Shown here: in pieces, positions 41,630 through 48,710 of the stretch
Layout: every line of letters starts with the position of its first letter
Position numbering within the stretch: the stretch's first letter is position 1
Source: Actinocatenispora comari
Lineage (GTDB): Bacteria; Actinomycetota; Actinomycetes; Mycobacteriales; Micromonosporaceae
NCBI RefSeq assembly: GCF_017312725.1
Contig: NZ_BOPO01000005.1
Coordinates: 1 to 56,575 of the forward strand
Length of the DNA: 56,575 bases
Direction: 5' to 3'
Made by a program: the position numbers and the translations under genes
Notes under the pieces: generated by a model
Database searches by the model: none
The model's input: the letters and a program-made list of their open reading frames with translations, nothing else
What the model was told of the DNA's origin: nothing

Positions 41630-42580
41630 TCAGTCCGCCAGCGACTCGGGCAGCACCATGGTCTCGACCTCCACCGCCCGCCGCAGCCGGTCGTACGCGC
41701 TGCCGTCGACCGCACCGGCCACCGGCGCCGCGACCGCCGCGGCGGACAGCGCCACCGCGTCGCCGAGCACCGTCCGCCAGGGCGTGCCGTTGGCGAGACC
41801 GCGGGCCAGCGCGGCGACCACCGCGTCGCCCGCGCCGGTCGGGTTGCCGGTCACCGTCTCCGGCGGCACCGCCCGGTACGCGCCGTCCGGCGTGCTCGCG
41901 ATCAGCCCGTCCGGTCCGCGCGAGCACACCACCGCGCCGGCCCCCGCGTCGCGCAGCGCGTGCGCGGCGGCCAACACCTCGGCGGGCGACTCCGGCACGA
42001 CCCCACCGCGTACCGACGCCAGCTCGGCGGCGTTCGGCTTCACCACGGTGGGTCCGGCCGGCAGCGCCGCCGCCAGCACCGCGCCCTCAGCGTCCACGAT
42101 GGACGGTACGGCCGCCTCCGCGGTGATCGCCACCAGCTGCGCGTACGCGTCGTCCGGAAGTCCGGTGGGCAGGCTGCCGGACAGCACCACCGCGCGCGCC
42201 ACCCGGGCCAGCCCGCGGAACCGGTTGACGAACGCGTCCCACTCCGCCTCGGTCACCGGCGGCCCCGGCTCCCAGAACCCGGTCGCGTCGGTACCGTCGG
42301 CCACGACCAGGGTGCGCCGCGAGTCGGCGGCGATCGGGACGAACGCCTCCGGGATCTCCGCGGCGGCCAGCCCGTCCCGGATCTGTTCCCCTGTCGGCCC
42401 GCCGACCAGGCCGGTGGCGACCACCGGCTCGTCCAGCGCGGTCAGCAGCGCGGCGACGTTGACGCCCTTGCCGCCGGGCCGGCCGGACACCGCCCGTACC
42501 CGGTGGGTGGCGTGCGGCCGCAGCTCGTCGACGCGGTAGGTGACGTCCAGCGCGGCGTTCAGGGTGACGGTCAGGATCAC
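41630..42580 (-). CDS. PfkB-type 1-phosphofructokinase/tagatose-6-phosphate kinase
   Basis: 316 aa, ribokinase superfamily. The start MILTVTLNAALDVTY is typical for FruK/LacC/AgaZ. The signature GGKGVNVA near residue 36 and the C-terminal NPTGAGDAVVAALARG, with the catalytic Asp in GAGD, are intact. It phosphorylates a sugar phosphate; in this operon tagatose-6-phosphate is the probable substrate. Its start overlaps the NagA stop by 4 nt (ATGA). Confidence 0.88.
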   Translation of the reverse strand: MILTVTLNAALDVTYRVDELRPHATHRVRAVSGRPGGKGVNVAALLTALDEPVVATGLVGGPTGEQIRDGLAAAEIPEAFVPIAADSRRTLVVADGTDATGFWEPGPPVTEAEWDAFVNRFRGLARVARAVVLSGSLPTGLPDDAYAQLVAITAEAAVPSIVDAEGAVLAAALPAGPTVVKPNAAELASVRGGVVPESPAEVLAAAHALRDAGAGAVVCSRGPDGLIASTPDGAYRAVPPETVTGNPTGAGDAVVAALARGLANGTPWRTVLGDAVALSAAAVAAPVAGAVDGSAYDRLRRAVEVETMVLPESLAD

Positions 42581-43701
42581 TGGAACACCCCGTTCCGCAT
42601 CACCCGGCGCACCGCGAGGAACTCGTCCAGTACCACCAGGTCGGCGCGCTTGCCGACGGTCAGCTCGCCGCGGTCGGTGAGGCCGAGCGCGGCGGCCGGG
42701 GTGGTCGCGGCCATCCGCGCGGCGTCCACGATGGACAGTCCGGCGCCGACCGCCCGGCGCAGCGCGGCGTCCATGGTCAGGGTGGAGCCGGCGATCGAGC
42801 CGCCGACCGACAGCCGGGCCACCCCGCCGGTGACGGTCACCGCCTGGCCGCCCAGGTCGTACTCGCCGTCGGACATGCCGGCGGCGGCCATCGCATCGGT
42901 GACCAGCGCGGCCCGGCCGGCGCCGACCGCGTGCACCGCGAACGCCAGCGTGCCGTCGTGCAGGTGGTGCCCGTCCGCGATGAACTCGCAGGTCACGCCG
43001 GGCGCGTCGAGCAGCGCGACGATGGGCCCCGGCTCCCGGTGGTGGATCGGGCGCATCCCGTTGAACACGTGCGTACCGACCGTGGCGCCGGCCTCGACCG
43101 CGGCGCCGACCTGCTCGTAGCTGGCGTCGGTGTGCCCGACCGCGGCGACCACGCCCCGCTCGACCAGCAGCCGGATCGCGTCCAGCGCGCCGTCGCGTTC
43201 CGGCGCGATCGTCACCATCCGCACCCCGCCGAGGTCCAGCAGCCCGCCGAGCTCGTCCAGGTCGGGGTCGCGCAGGTACGCCGGGTTCTGCGCGCCGCAG
43301 CGCGCCTGCGACAGGTACGGGCCCTCGTAGTGCAGGCCGGCGAGGGTGCCGTCGGCGACCAGCGGCCGGTACGCGGTGGTCGCCGCGGCCATCAGCTCGG
43401 CCGGCGCGGTGACCAGGCTGGCCAGCAGCGTGGTGGTGCCGTGCCGGCGGTGGAACGCCGCGGCGGTACGCGCCTGGTCGGCGTCACCGGTGGTGAACGT
43501 GGCGCCGCCGCCGCCGTGCGTGTGGATGTCCACGAACCCGGGCAGTACGGTGTGCCCGCCCAGGTCCACGTCGTCCACCGTGGACGGTGGTGCGTCGGTA
43601 CCGAGCTCGGTGAGCTGCCCGTCCTCGACGCGCAGCCACGCCCGGTCCAGCACCTCGGTGGGGGTCACCACCCGGGCGTTGTGCAACAGCGGCATCCGCA
43701 C
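42577..43701 (-). CDS. nagA: N-acetylglucosamine/galactosamine-6-phosphate deacetylase
   Basis: 374 aa. Amidohydrolase of the NagA/AgaA type: DIHTHGGGGATF is the metal-His start, HYEGPYL holds the metal-binding Glu, VGHTDASY and GTHVFNGMRPIHHREPG supply further His ligands, and VTDAMAAAG the catalytic Asp. It removes the acetyl group from GlcNAc-6-P or GalNAc-6-P. Sequence does not distinguish the two; the neighbouring PfkB and aldolase genes favour GalNAc-6-P. Cytoplasmic, third gene of the operon. Confidence 0.9.
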   Translation of the reverse strand: MRMPLLHNARVVTPTEVLDRAWLRVEDGQLTELGTDAPPSTVDDVDLGGHTVLPGFVDIHTHGGGGATFTTGDADQARTAAAFHRRHGTTTLLASLVTAPAELMAAATTAYRPLVADGTLAGLHYEGPYLSQARCGAQNPAYLRDPDLDELGGLLDLGGVRMVTIAPERDGALDAIRLLVERGVVAAVGHTDASYEQVGAAVEAGATVGTHVFNGMRPIHHREPGPIVALLDAPGVTCEFIADGHHLHDGTLAFAVHAVGAGRAALVTDAMAAAGMSDGEYDLGGQAVTVTGGVARLSVGGSIAGSTLTMDAALRRAVGAGLSIVDAARMAATTPAAALGLTDRGELTVGKRADLVVLDEFLAVRRVMRNGVFQ

Positions 43702-43713
43702 AGCTCCTCAGCT

Positions 43714-43774
43714 CAGCGCCCGGTCGGCGACCCGGCGGCGTGTCGTTCAGTGCCCGGTCGGCGAGCCGGCGGCG
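43714..43774. repeat. Imperfect 27-bp direct repeat at the ROK gene end
   Basis: 43714-43740 and 43748-43774 differ at two positions (CAG(C/T)GCCCGGTCGGCGA...). The second copy codes for the C-terminus of the ROK protein; the first lies in the ROK-nagA gap. Confidence 0.7.
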
Positions 43775-44736
43775 AACCCGGCATGGAACCGGTCCAGCGC
43801 GAGCAGCGCGGCGCCGATGCAGCCGGCCTGGTCGCCGAGCGCGGCGGCCACCAGTCGCGGCATCGTCTGGAACGCGAGCCGTTCCATGATCGCCGCGTGC
43901 AGCGGGTCGAGCAACGCCGCGCCGGCCTCGGCCAGCCCGCCGCCGATCACGATCACCTCGGGGTCCAGCAGCCGCATCGCGGTGATCAGCCCGTCCGCGA
44001 GCAGCTCGACGGTCTGCCGCCACACCCGGCCGGCGCGCTCCTCGCCGGCGACCGCGCGGCGGACCACCTCGGCGGCGGCGACCCGGTCCCCGCCCGCCTC
44101 GCCGTACCGGCGGGCCACCGCGGAGGCGGACGCCACCGCCTCCAGGCAGCCGTACCGGCCGCAGCCGCACCGCGGCCCGTCGGTACACACGACCTGGACG
44201 TGGCCCAGCTCGCTCGGTGCGCCGTGCGCACCCGGGTACGGCACGCCGGACAGCACGTGGCCGGCGGCGATGCCGGTACCGATGGCGACGAACAGCACGT
44301 TGTCGCTGCCGGCACCGGCGCCGAGCCGGGCCTCGGCGACCGCCCCGGCCCGTACGTCGTGGCCGAGGGCGGTGGTCAGCCCGGTCCGGGCGTCGATCAG
44401 CTCGCCGAACGGCACGTCCCGCCAGCCGATGTTCGCCGAGTACCCGGCGACCCGGCGCACCTCGTCGACCACGCCCGGGACGACCAGCCCCACCGCGCGC
44501 GGGGTCAGTCCCCGCGCGCGGGCGGTGTCGGCCAGCCCGGCCGCCACGTCGCCGATGGTCGCGACCACCGCGTCCGGGCCGCGGTCGGCGTTGGTGTCGT
44601 GCCGCTCGGTGTGCCGGACCGTACCGGCCCCGTCGACCACCGCACACTTCATCGAGGTACCGCCGACGTCGATCGCCACGGCGACCTCGACCCGCTCCGC
44701 GTCCGTGCCGGCGGCGCCGGCGCTCTGCTGCGTCAT
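43747..44736 (-). CDS. ROK-family sugar kinase
   Basis: 329 aa. The ATP-binding start is VAIDVGGTSMKCAVVD. The zinc motif CGCGRYGCLE is intact, and GAHGAPSELGHV carries the substrate-binding residues. There is no N-terminal HTH, so it is a kinase, not a NagC-type repressor. In this operon it probably phosphorylates GalNAc or GlcNAc at C6, the first intracellular step. Start ATG 44736 overlaps the SIS stop by 4 nt (ATGA). Confidence 0.88.
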   Translation of the reverse strand: MTQQSAGAAGTDAERVEVAVAIDVGGTSMKCAVVDGAGTVRHTERHDTNADRGPDAVVATIGDVAAGLADTARARGLTPRAVGLVVPGVVDEVRRVAGYSANIGWRDVPFGELIDARTGLTTALGHDVRAGAVAEARLGAGAGSDNVLFVAIGTGIAAGHVLSGVPYPGAHGAPSELGHVQVVCTDGPRCGCGRYGCLEAVASASAVARRYGEAGGDRVAAAEVVRRAVAGEERAGRVWRQTVELLADGLITAMRLLDPEVIVIGGGLAEAGAALLDPLHAAIMERLAFQTMPRLVAAALGDQAGCIGAALLALDRFHAGFAAGSPTGH

Positions 44737-45635
44737 GGGTTGAGGATGACCGAACGGGTCAGGTGGCGGGGGTGGTCGGGGTCCTGGCCGCGGTGGGTGG
44801 CCACGGCGATCGCGAACCGCTGCGCCCGCACCAGGTCGGCCATCGGGTCCAGCCCGCTTTCGACGAACGTGCCGCCGGTGTCGGCCACCTGCGCCGCCAA
44901 CCCCTCGGGCGGGATGCCGAACACCCAGGTCGCGCGGTTCGGGCCGGTGATCGAGATCGGGCCGTGCCGGTACTCCATCGCCGGGTACGACTCGGTCCAG
45001 AACGTCGCGGCCTCGCGGCACTTGAGCGCCGCCTCGTTCGCGAGGCCGACGGTCCAGCCGCGGCCGAGGAACGTGACCTGCTCGGTGCTGTCGACCGGCA
45101 GCGGCAGCGGTTCGGCGATCGCGGTGGCGGCGTCGTCGGCCGCGGCGGTCAGGTCCTCGCCGAGACTGGCCCGCAGCAGTGCGAGCGCGGTGGTGGCGAA
45201 CCGGGTCTGTACCACGGACCGCTCGTCAGCGAAGTCCAGCACGATGGTGTCGCCGGCCAGCGGCGCCATCGGTGCGTCGTGGATGCCGGTCAGCAGCACG
45301 CTGGGCACGCTCGGCGGCAGCTGGTGCAGCAGTTCCAGCACCTCGGTGGTGGTGCCGGAGCGGCTGATCGCGACCAGCCGGTCGTACTCGCGGGTCAGCG
45401 GCATCTCGGAGGCGGCGAACGCGTCGGTGACGCCCTTGCCGGCGGCCTCCCGGCGGGCCGCGTACGACTGGGCCATGAACCAGGAGGTGCCGCAGCCGAC
45501 GACCGCGACCCGCTCCCCGTCGGCGGGCAGTGCCCGGGCCGCGTCGGCCGCGATCGCCGCGGCGCGGCGCCAACAGTCCGGCTGGCTGGCGATCTCGTCC
45601 AGCACCGCCGGGGTGCTCCCTGCTGCGTCCGACAT
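44733..45635 (-). CDS. SIS-domain sugar isomerase/deaminase (AgaS/GlmS-like)
   Basis: 300 aa with two SIS domains. The GlmS-like start VLDEIASQPDCWRR, the phosphosugar loop VVGCGTSWFMAQ, and ISRSGTTTEVLELL are clear. The C-terminal TESYPAMEYRHGPIS resembles the isomerase domain of GlmS and AgaS, where the Glu/His act in catalysis. In this operon it probably deaminates galactosamine-6-P to tagatose-6-P. First gene of the leftward operon; ATG 45635 has GGAGGGG just upstream. A fructosamine deglycase is an alternative. Confidence 0.82.
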   Translation of the reverse strand: MSDAAGSTPAVLDEIASQPDCWRRAAAIAADAARALPADGERVAVVGCGTSWFMAQSYAARREAAGKGVTDAFAASEMPLTREYDRLVAISRSGTTTEVLELLHQLPPSVPSVLLTGIHDAPMAPLAGDTIVLDFADERSVVQTRFATTALALLRASLGEDLTAAADDAATAIAEPLPLPVDSTEQVTFLGRGWTVGLANEAALKCREAATFWTESYPAMEYRHGPISITGPNRATWVFGIPPEGLAAQVADTGGTFVESGLDPMADLVRAQRFAIAVATHRGQDPDHPRHLTRSVILNP

Positions 45636-45685
45636 GGCCCCTCCAGTAGGTTGGCGCCGCCGGCGCAGTATCGGTTCGCGCCGGT

Positions 45686-45737
45686 TGCGCGTAAGCTTCG
45701 CGCATGTCCTTCGACGATGTGCCCCTGTTTCGCGCAT
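45686..45737. promoter_or_regulatory. Operator candidates between the SIS operon and the DeoR gene
   Basis: TTCGCGCAT occurs at 45697-45705 and again at 45729-45737, 32 bp (three helical turns) apart. The first copy is the right half of an inverted repeat TGCGCG-N7-CGCGCA at 45686-45704. In the divergent gap of 144 bp these are probable sites for the DeoR protein. Confidence 0.55.
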
Positions 45738-45779
45738 CATTGTGCACGCGTACTCGTGGTGAAGTGTAGGGAGGCCCCG

Positions 45780-46571
45780 GTGGACCGCTACGCGCGCTGG
45801 ACCGCACTGCTCGAGGTGCTGGCCGAATCCGGCCGGATCAGCGTCGAGGACGCGGCCGATCGCCTGGACGTCTCGCAGGCGACCATCCGGCGCGACTTCG
45901 ACCAGCTCGCCCAGCAGCAGATGATCACCCGCACCCGGGGTGGCGCGGTGGCGAGCGCGGTCTCCTACGACCTGCCGTTGCGGTACAAGTCGGCGAAGCG
46001 GGCACCGGAGAAGCAGCGCATCGGTTCCGCGGCCGCGGCCCTGGTCACGCCGGGGATGGTGGTCGGCATCAACGGCGGCACCACCACCACCGAGGTGGCC
46101 CGGGCGCTCGCCACCCGGCCCGATCTCGCCGCCGGTACCACCGGCGACGGCACCGCGCTGACCATCGTCACCAACGCGCTGAACATCGCCAACGAGCTGA
46201 TCGTGCGGCCGCACGTGAAGCTCGTCGTCACCGGCGGCGTGGTCCGCCCGCAGTCGTACGAGCTGATCGGGCCGCTGGCCACCGGCATCCTGCGCGACCT
46301 GATGCTCGACGTCGCGTTCCTCGGGGTGGACGCGGTGGACGTGGCGCTCGGCGCCGCCGCGCACAACGAGGGCGAGGCGGCGATCAATCAGCTGATGGCA
46401 GCGCGGGCGCGACGCATCGTGATCGTCGCGGACTCGTCCAAGCTGGGTCAGCACGCCTTCGCGCGGATCTGCCCGATCGACCGGGTGCACACCCTGGTCA
46501 CCGATTCCACCGCGAACGAGGAGCTCACGCACAAGTTCTCGACCGCGGGGGTGGAGGTCATCCGGGTCTGA
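45780..46571 (+). CDS. DeoR-family repressor of the amino-sugar operon
   Basis: 263 aa. N-terminal HTH: RWTALLEVLAESGRISVEDAADRLDVSQATIRRDFDQLAQQQMITRTRGGAV. The C-terminal DeoRC sensor (INGGTTTTEVARAL, VTNALNIANEL, FLGVDAVD, VIVADSSKLGQ) binds sugar phosphates in this family. It is similar in role to AgaR. Start GTG 45780 has AGGGAGG five nt upstream. Transcribed divergently from the SIS gene. Derepression by a tagatose or galactosamine phosphate is inferred. Confidence 0.9.
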   Translation: MDRYARWTALLEVLAESGRISVEDAADRLDVSQATIRRDFDQLAQQQMITRTRGGAVASAVSYDLPLRYKSAKRAPEKQRIGSAAAALVTPGMVVGINGGTTTTEVARALATRPDLAAGTTGDGTALTIVTNALNIANELIVRPHVKLVVTGGVVRPQSYELIGPLATGILRDLMLDVAFLGVDAVDVALGAAAHNEGEAAINQLMAARARRIVIVADSSKLGQHAFARICPIDRVHTLVTDSTANEELTHKFSTAGVEVIRV

Positions 46572-46616
46572 CGCCGGCCGACGGTGAGGCGTGGATCACG
46601 GTAACCATCTGTGGTC

Positions 46617-46652
46617 GTCACCGTTGACGCGTGCGCGGTGACCCACAATAAT
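46617..46652 (+). promoter_or_regulatory. Near-consensus promoter inside an inverted repeat
   Basis: TTGACG at 46624-46629, a 17-nt spacer, and AATAAT at 46647-46652. The -35 and part of the spacer lie between the arms GTCACCG (46617-46623) and CGGTGAC (46636-46642). Transcription should start near 46659. Confidence 0.65.
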
Positions 46653-46658
46653 GAGCAA

Positions 46659-46712
46659 CTGTACGCAAGCCCGTACGGCGGGGCGGCCCCCTCGTCGTGC
46701 GGGCTGTTTTTC
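46659..46712 (+). ncRNA. Candidate short RNA or attenuator before the DUF3263 gene
   Basis: The inferred transcript starts near 46659 and meets an intrinsic terminator within about 50 nt: AGCCCGTACG (46668-46677) pairs with CGTGCGGGCT (46696-46705, one G-U pair), followed by GTTTTT to 46711. It is the only hairpin in the window with a proper T run. It could be a short RNA, or an attenuator for the downstream gene. Confidence 0.5.
46668..46711 (+). terminator. Intrinsic terminator with T run
   Basis: 10-bp stem with one G-U pair, an inner GGGC/GCCC stack in the loop, then five T at 46707-46711. It may serve the DeoR gene, whose stop lies 97 nt upstream, as well as the promoter at 46624. Confidence 0.75.
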
Positions 46713-46785
46713 TGTCCGGACCCGGTTTCGGTGCCCGACCGCCTGCTCCGGCGGGTTGTCGGCGGTGCGTGGTTGAATGCGAGCG

Positions 46786-47046
46786 ATGAACGAACCTGTG
46801 CCGGACAGCGACGAGTTGGGGCCGCGTGAGCGCGGCATCCTGGAGTTCGAGCGGCAGTGGTGGCGCTACGCGGGGGCCAAGGAGCAGGCCATCCGCGACA
46901 AGTTCGGCATCTCCCCGACGCACTACTACCAGGTGCTCAACGCGCTGCTGGACACCCCGGCGGCGCTCGCCGCCGACCCGGTGACGGTGGGCCGGTTGCG
47001 CCGGCTGCGCGACGCCCATCGCCGCTCCCGGCCGGCCAGCGCCTGA
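46786..47046 (+). CDS. DUF3263 helix-turn-helix protein
   Basis: 86 aa. DUF3263 is a small actinobacterial family with a sigma-like HTH. The hallmark LGPRERGILEFERQWWRYAGAKEQAIRDKFGISPTHYYQVLNALLD is present in full. Role unknown; likely DNA-binding. ATG 46786 is favoured over ATG 46777 because homologues start close to the domain. It lies downstream of the attenuator-like hairpin and promoter. Confidence 0.85.
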   Translation: MNEPVPDSDELGPRERGILEFERQWWRYAGAKEQAIRDKFGISPTHYYQVLNALLDTPAALAADPVTVGRLRRLRDAHRRSRPASA

Positions 47047-47140
47047 CCGCGCCGGTCCGCACGCCCACGGGGCATGTGGTGGCCCTCGTCCGGATCATCC
47101 TCTACGGTGTGCCGAGATCACGTGTGCAACGCGCAGCCGG

Positions 47141-47159
47141 CAAGAAATTTATTTTCTTG
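47141..47159. promoter_or_regulatory. AT-rich palindrome upstream of the GH3/ABC operon
   Basis: CAAGAAATTTATTTTCTTG matches its complement at 8 of 9 positions. In 70% G+C DNA such an AT-rich island is notable. It contains TATTTT (47150-47155), a possible -10. It lies 51 nt before the GTG of the GH3 gene and is a likely regulator site for the importer operon. Confidence 0.6.
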
Positions 47160-47209
47160 TGAGCTTTGATCATGGGCCAAAAGCTTACGGCGATGCGAGG
47201 ATGCTCTGC

Positions 47210-48658
47210 GTGACCAGCACCGTTGACCGCTGCCTGCTCGTCGGCATGCACGGCTACACGCTGCCGCGTCCACTGCGCGACTGGCTCGCCGACGGACTCG
47301 GCGGCGTCGTGCTGTTCGCCGGCAACATCGCCGACCGTGACCAGCTCGGCGAACTCGTGGCCGACATCCGCTCCGCCGGCGACGACGTCGTGGTCGCGGT
47401 GGACGAGGAGGGCGGCGACGTCACCCGGCTGCACGCGGCCACCGGCGCGCCGCACCCGGGCAACCTCGCGCTCGGCGCGGTCGACGACACCGCGCTGACC
47501 GCCCGGGTCGGTGCCGCGATCGGCGCCGAACTCGCCGCGCTGGGCATCAACCTCAACCTCGCCCCGGTCGCCGACGTCAACACCAACCCGGACAACCCGA
47601 TCATCGGTACCCGCTCGTTCGGCGCCGACCCCGACCGGGTCGCCGCGCACGTCGTCGCGTACCTGACCGGGCTGCAGTCGACCGGCGTCGCCGCCTGCGC
47701 CAAGCACTTCCCCGGGCACGGCGACACCGCCGTCGACTCGCACCTGGCGCTGCCCACCGTCACCGGCGACCTCGAACCGCACCTCGTACCGTTCCGCGCG
47801 GCCATCGCCGCCGGCGTCCGGGCCGTCCTGACCGCGCACGTGGTCTACCCAGGGCTGTGCGACGGACCGGCGACGCTGAGCCGGGCGGTACTGACCGGGC
47901 TGCTGCGCGACGAGCTGGGCTTCGGCGGCGCGGTGGTCACCGACTCGATGACGATGTCGGCGATCGCCGCCGGCGTCGGCGTCGCCGAGGGCGCCGCGCA
48001 GGCTCTCGCCGCCGGCGCCGACCTGGTCTGCATGACCGGCGACTTCCGGTTGCAGCGCGAGGTGCGCGACCACCTGGTCGGTCATCCGGCGCTGTCGCCG
48101 GAGCGGGTCGCGCAGGCGGTGGCCCGGGTGCGCGCGCTGGCCGGGCCGGTACCCGGCGATCCGACCGCGGCGGCGACGACGGCCGAGATGGCCGCCGCGG
48201 CGCGCGGGGCGCTGGTCGCCGACCCCGGCATCGGCCGGCTCGATGCCGCGCCGTACGTCCTGGAGCTCAGCCCGCCGCGCCAGGGCATCGAGCTCACCGC
48301 CGGCAGCCTGCTCGCCATGCTGAACGCGCGCGACCCGCGCGTCACCGGTACCCGGTTGGCGCCGAACGCGCCGGCCGACTCCCTCGTGCCGACCGGCGAT
48401 GCGGATCACGCGTTGTCCGACGCGCTGGCCGCCGCGACCGGAAAACCCCTGGTCGTGGTGGTACGGGACGCGCACCGGGTGCCCACCACCCGGCAACGGT
48501 TGGGTACGGTGCTCGCCACCAGGCCGGATGCGGTGGTGGTCGGCATCGGTACCGGTGCCGACCGGCCCCTCGCGGCCGGGAGATACCTCGGTACCCGGGG
48601 TGGTGCCCGGGTCAACCTCTCCGCCGCGGCCGACCTGCTGGTCGGCGCGCGCCGGTAG
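47210..48658 (+). CDS. Glycoside hydrolase family 3, NagZ-like beta-N-acetylhexosaminidase
   Basis: 482 aa. The NagZ signature KHFPGHGDTAVDSHLALP holds the catalytic His/Asp loop specific to N-acetylglucosaminidases of GH3; VVTDSMTMSAI carries the nucleophile Asp. NagZ enzymes cut terminal GlcNAc from muropeptides or chito-oligosaccharides. There is no signal peptide, so it acts in the cytoplasm. GTG 47210 has GCGAGGAT 7 nt upstream; GTG 47159 and ATG 47201 are less likely. First gene of the rightward operon, so its substrate probably enters by the following ABC importer. Confidence 0.88.
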   Translation: MTSTVDRCLLVGMHGYTLPRPLRDWLADGLGGVVLFAGNIADRDQLGELVADIRSAGDDVVVAVDEEGGDVTRLHAATGAPHPGNLALGAVDDTALTARVGAAIGAELAALGINLNLAPVADVNTNPDNPIIGTRSFGADPDRVAAHVVAYLTGLQSTGVAACAKHFPGHGDTAVDSHLALPTVTGDLEPHLVPFRAAIAAGVRAVLTAHVVYPGLCDGPATLSRAVLTGLLRDELGFGGAVVTDSMTMSAIAAGVGVAEGAAQALAAGADLVCMTGDFRLQREVRDHLVGHPALSPERVAQAVARVRALAGPVPGDPTAAATTAEMAAAARGALVADPGIGRLDAAPYVLELSPPRQGIELTAGSLLAMLNARDPRVTGTRLAPNAPADSLVPTGDADHALSDALAAATGKPLVVVVRDAHRVPTTRQRLGTVLATRPDAVVVGIGTGADRPLAAGRYLGTRGGARVNLSAAADLLVGARR

Positions 48659-48710
48659 CCCTACCTGCACCTCACGTGGCTTGTTCCCCCCGTTCCCCCC
48701 AGGAGAAGAG

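Noticed and set aside
46572-46785. tRNA or other classical stable RNA
   Set aside because: No cloverleaf or CCA end; the hairpin fits an intrinsic terminator.
45636-47209. DasR operator near the amino-sugar genes
   Set aside because: I looked for ACTGGTCTAGACCAGT-like sites in both control regions and found none.
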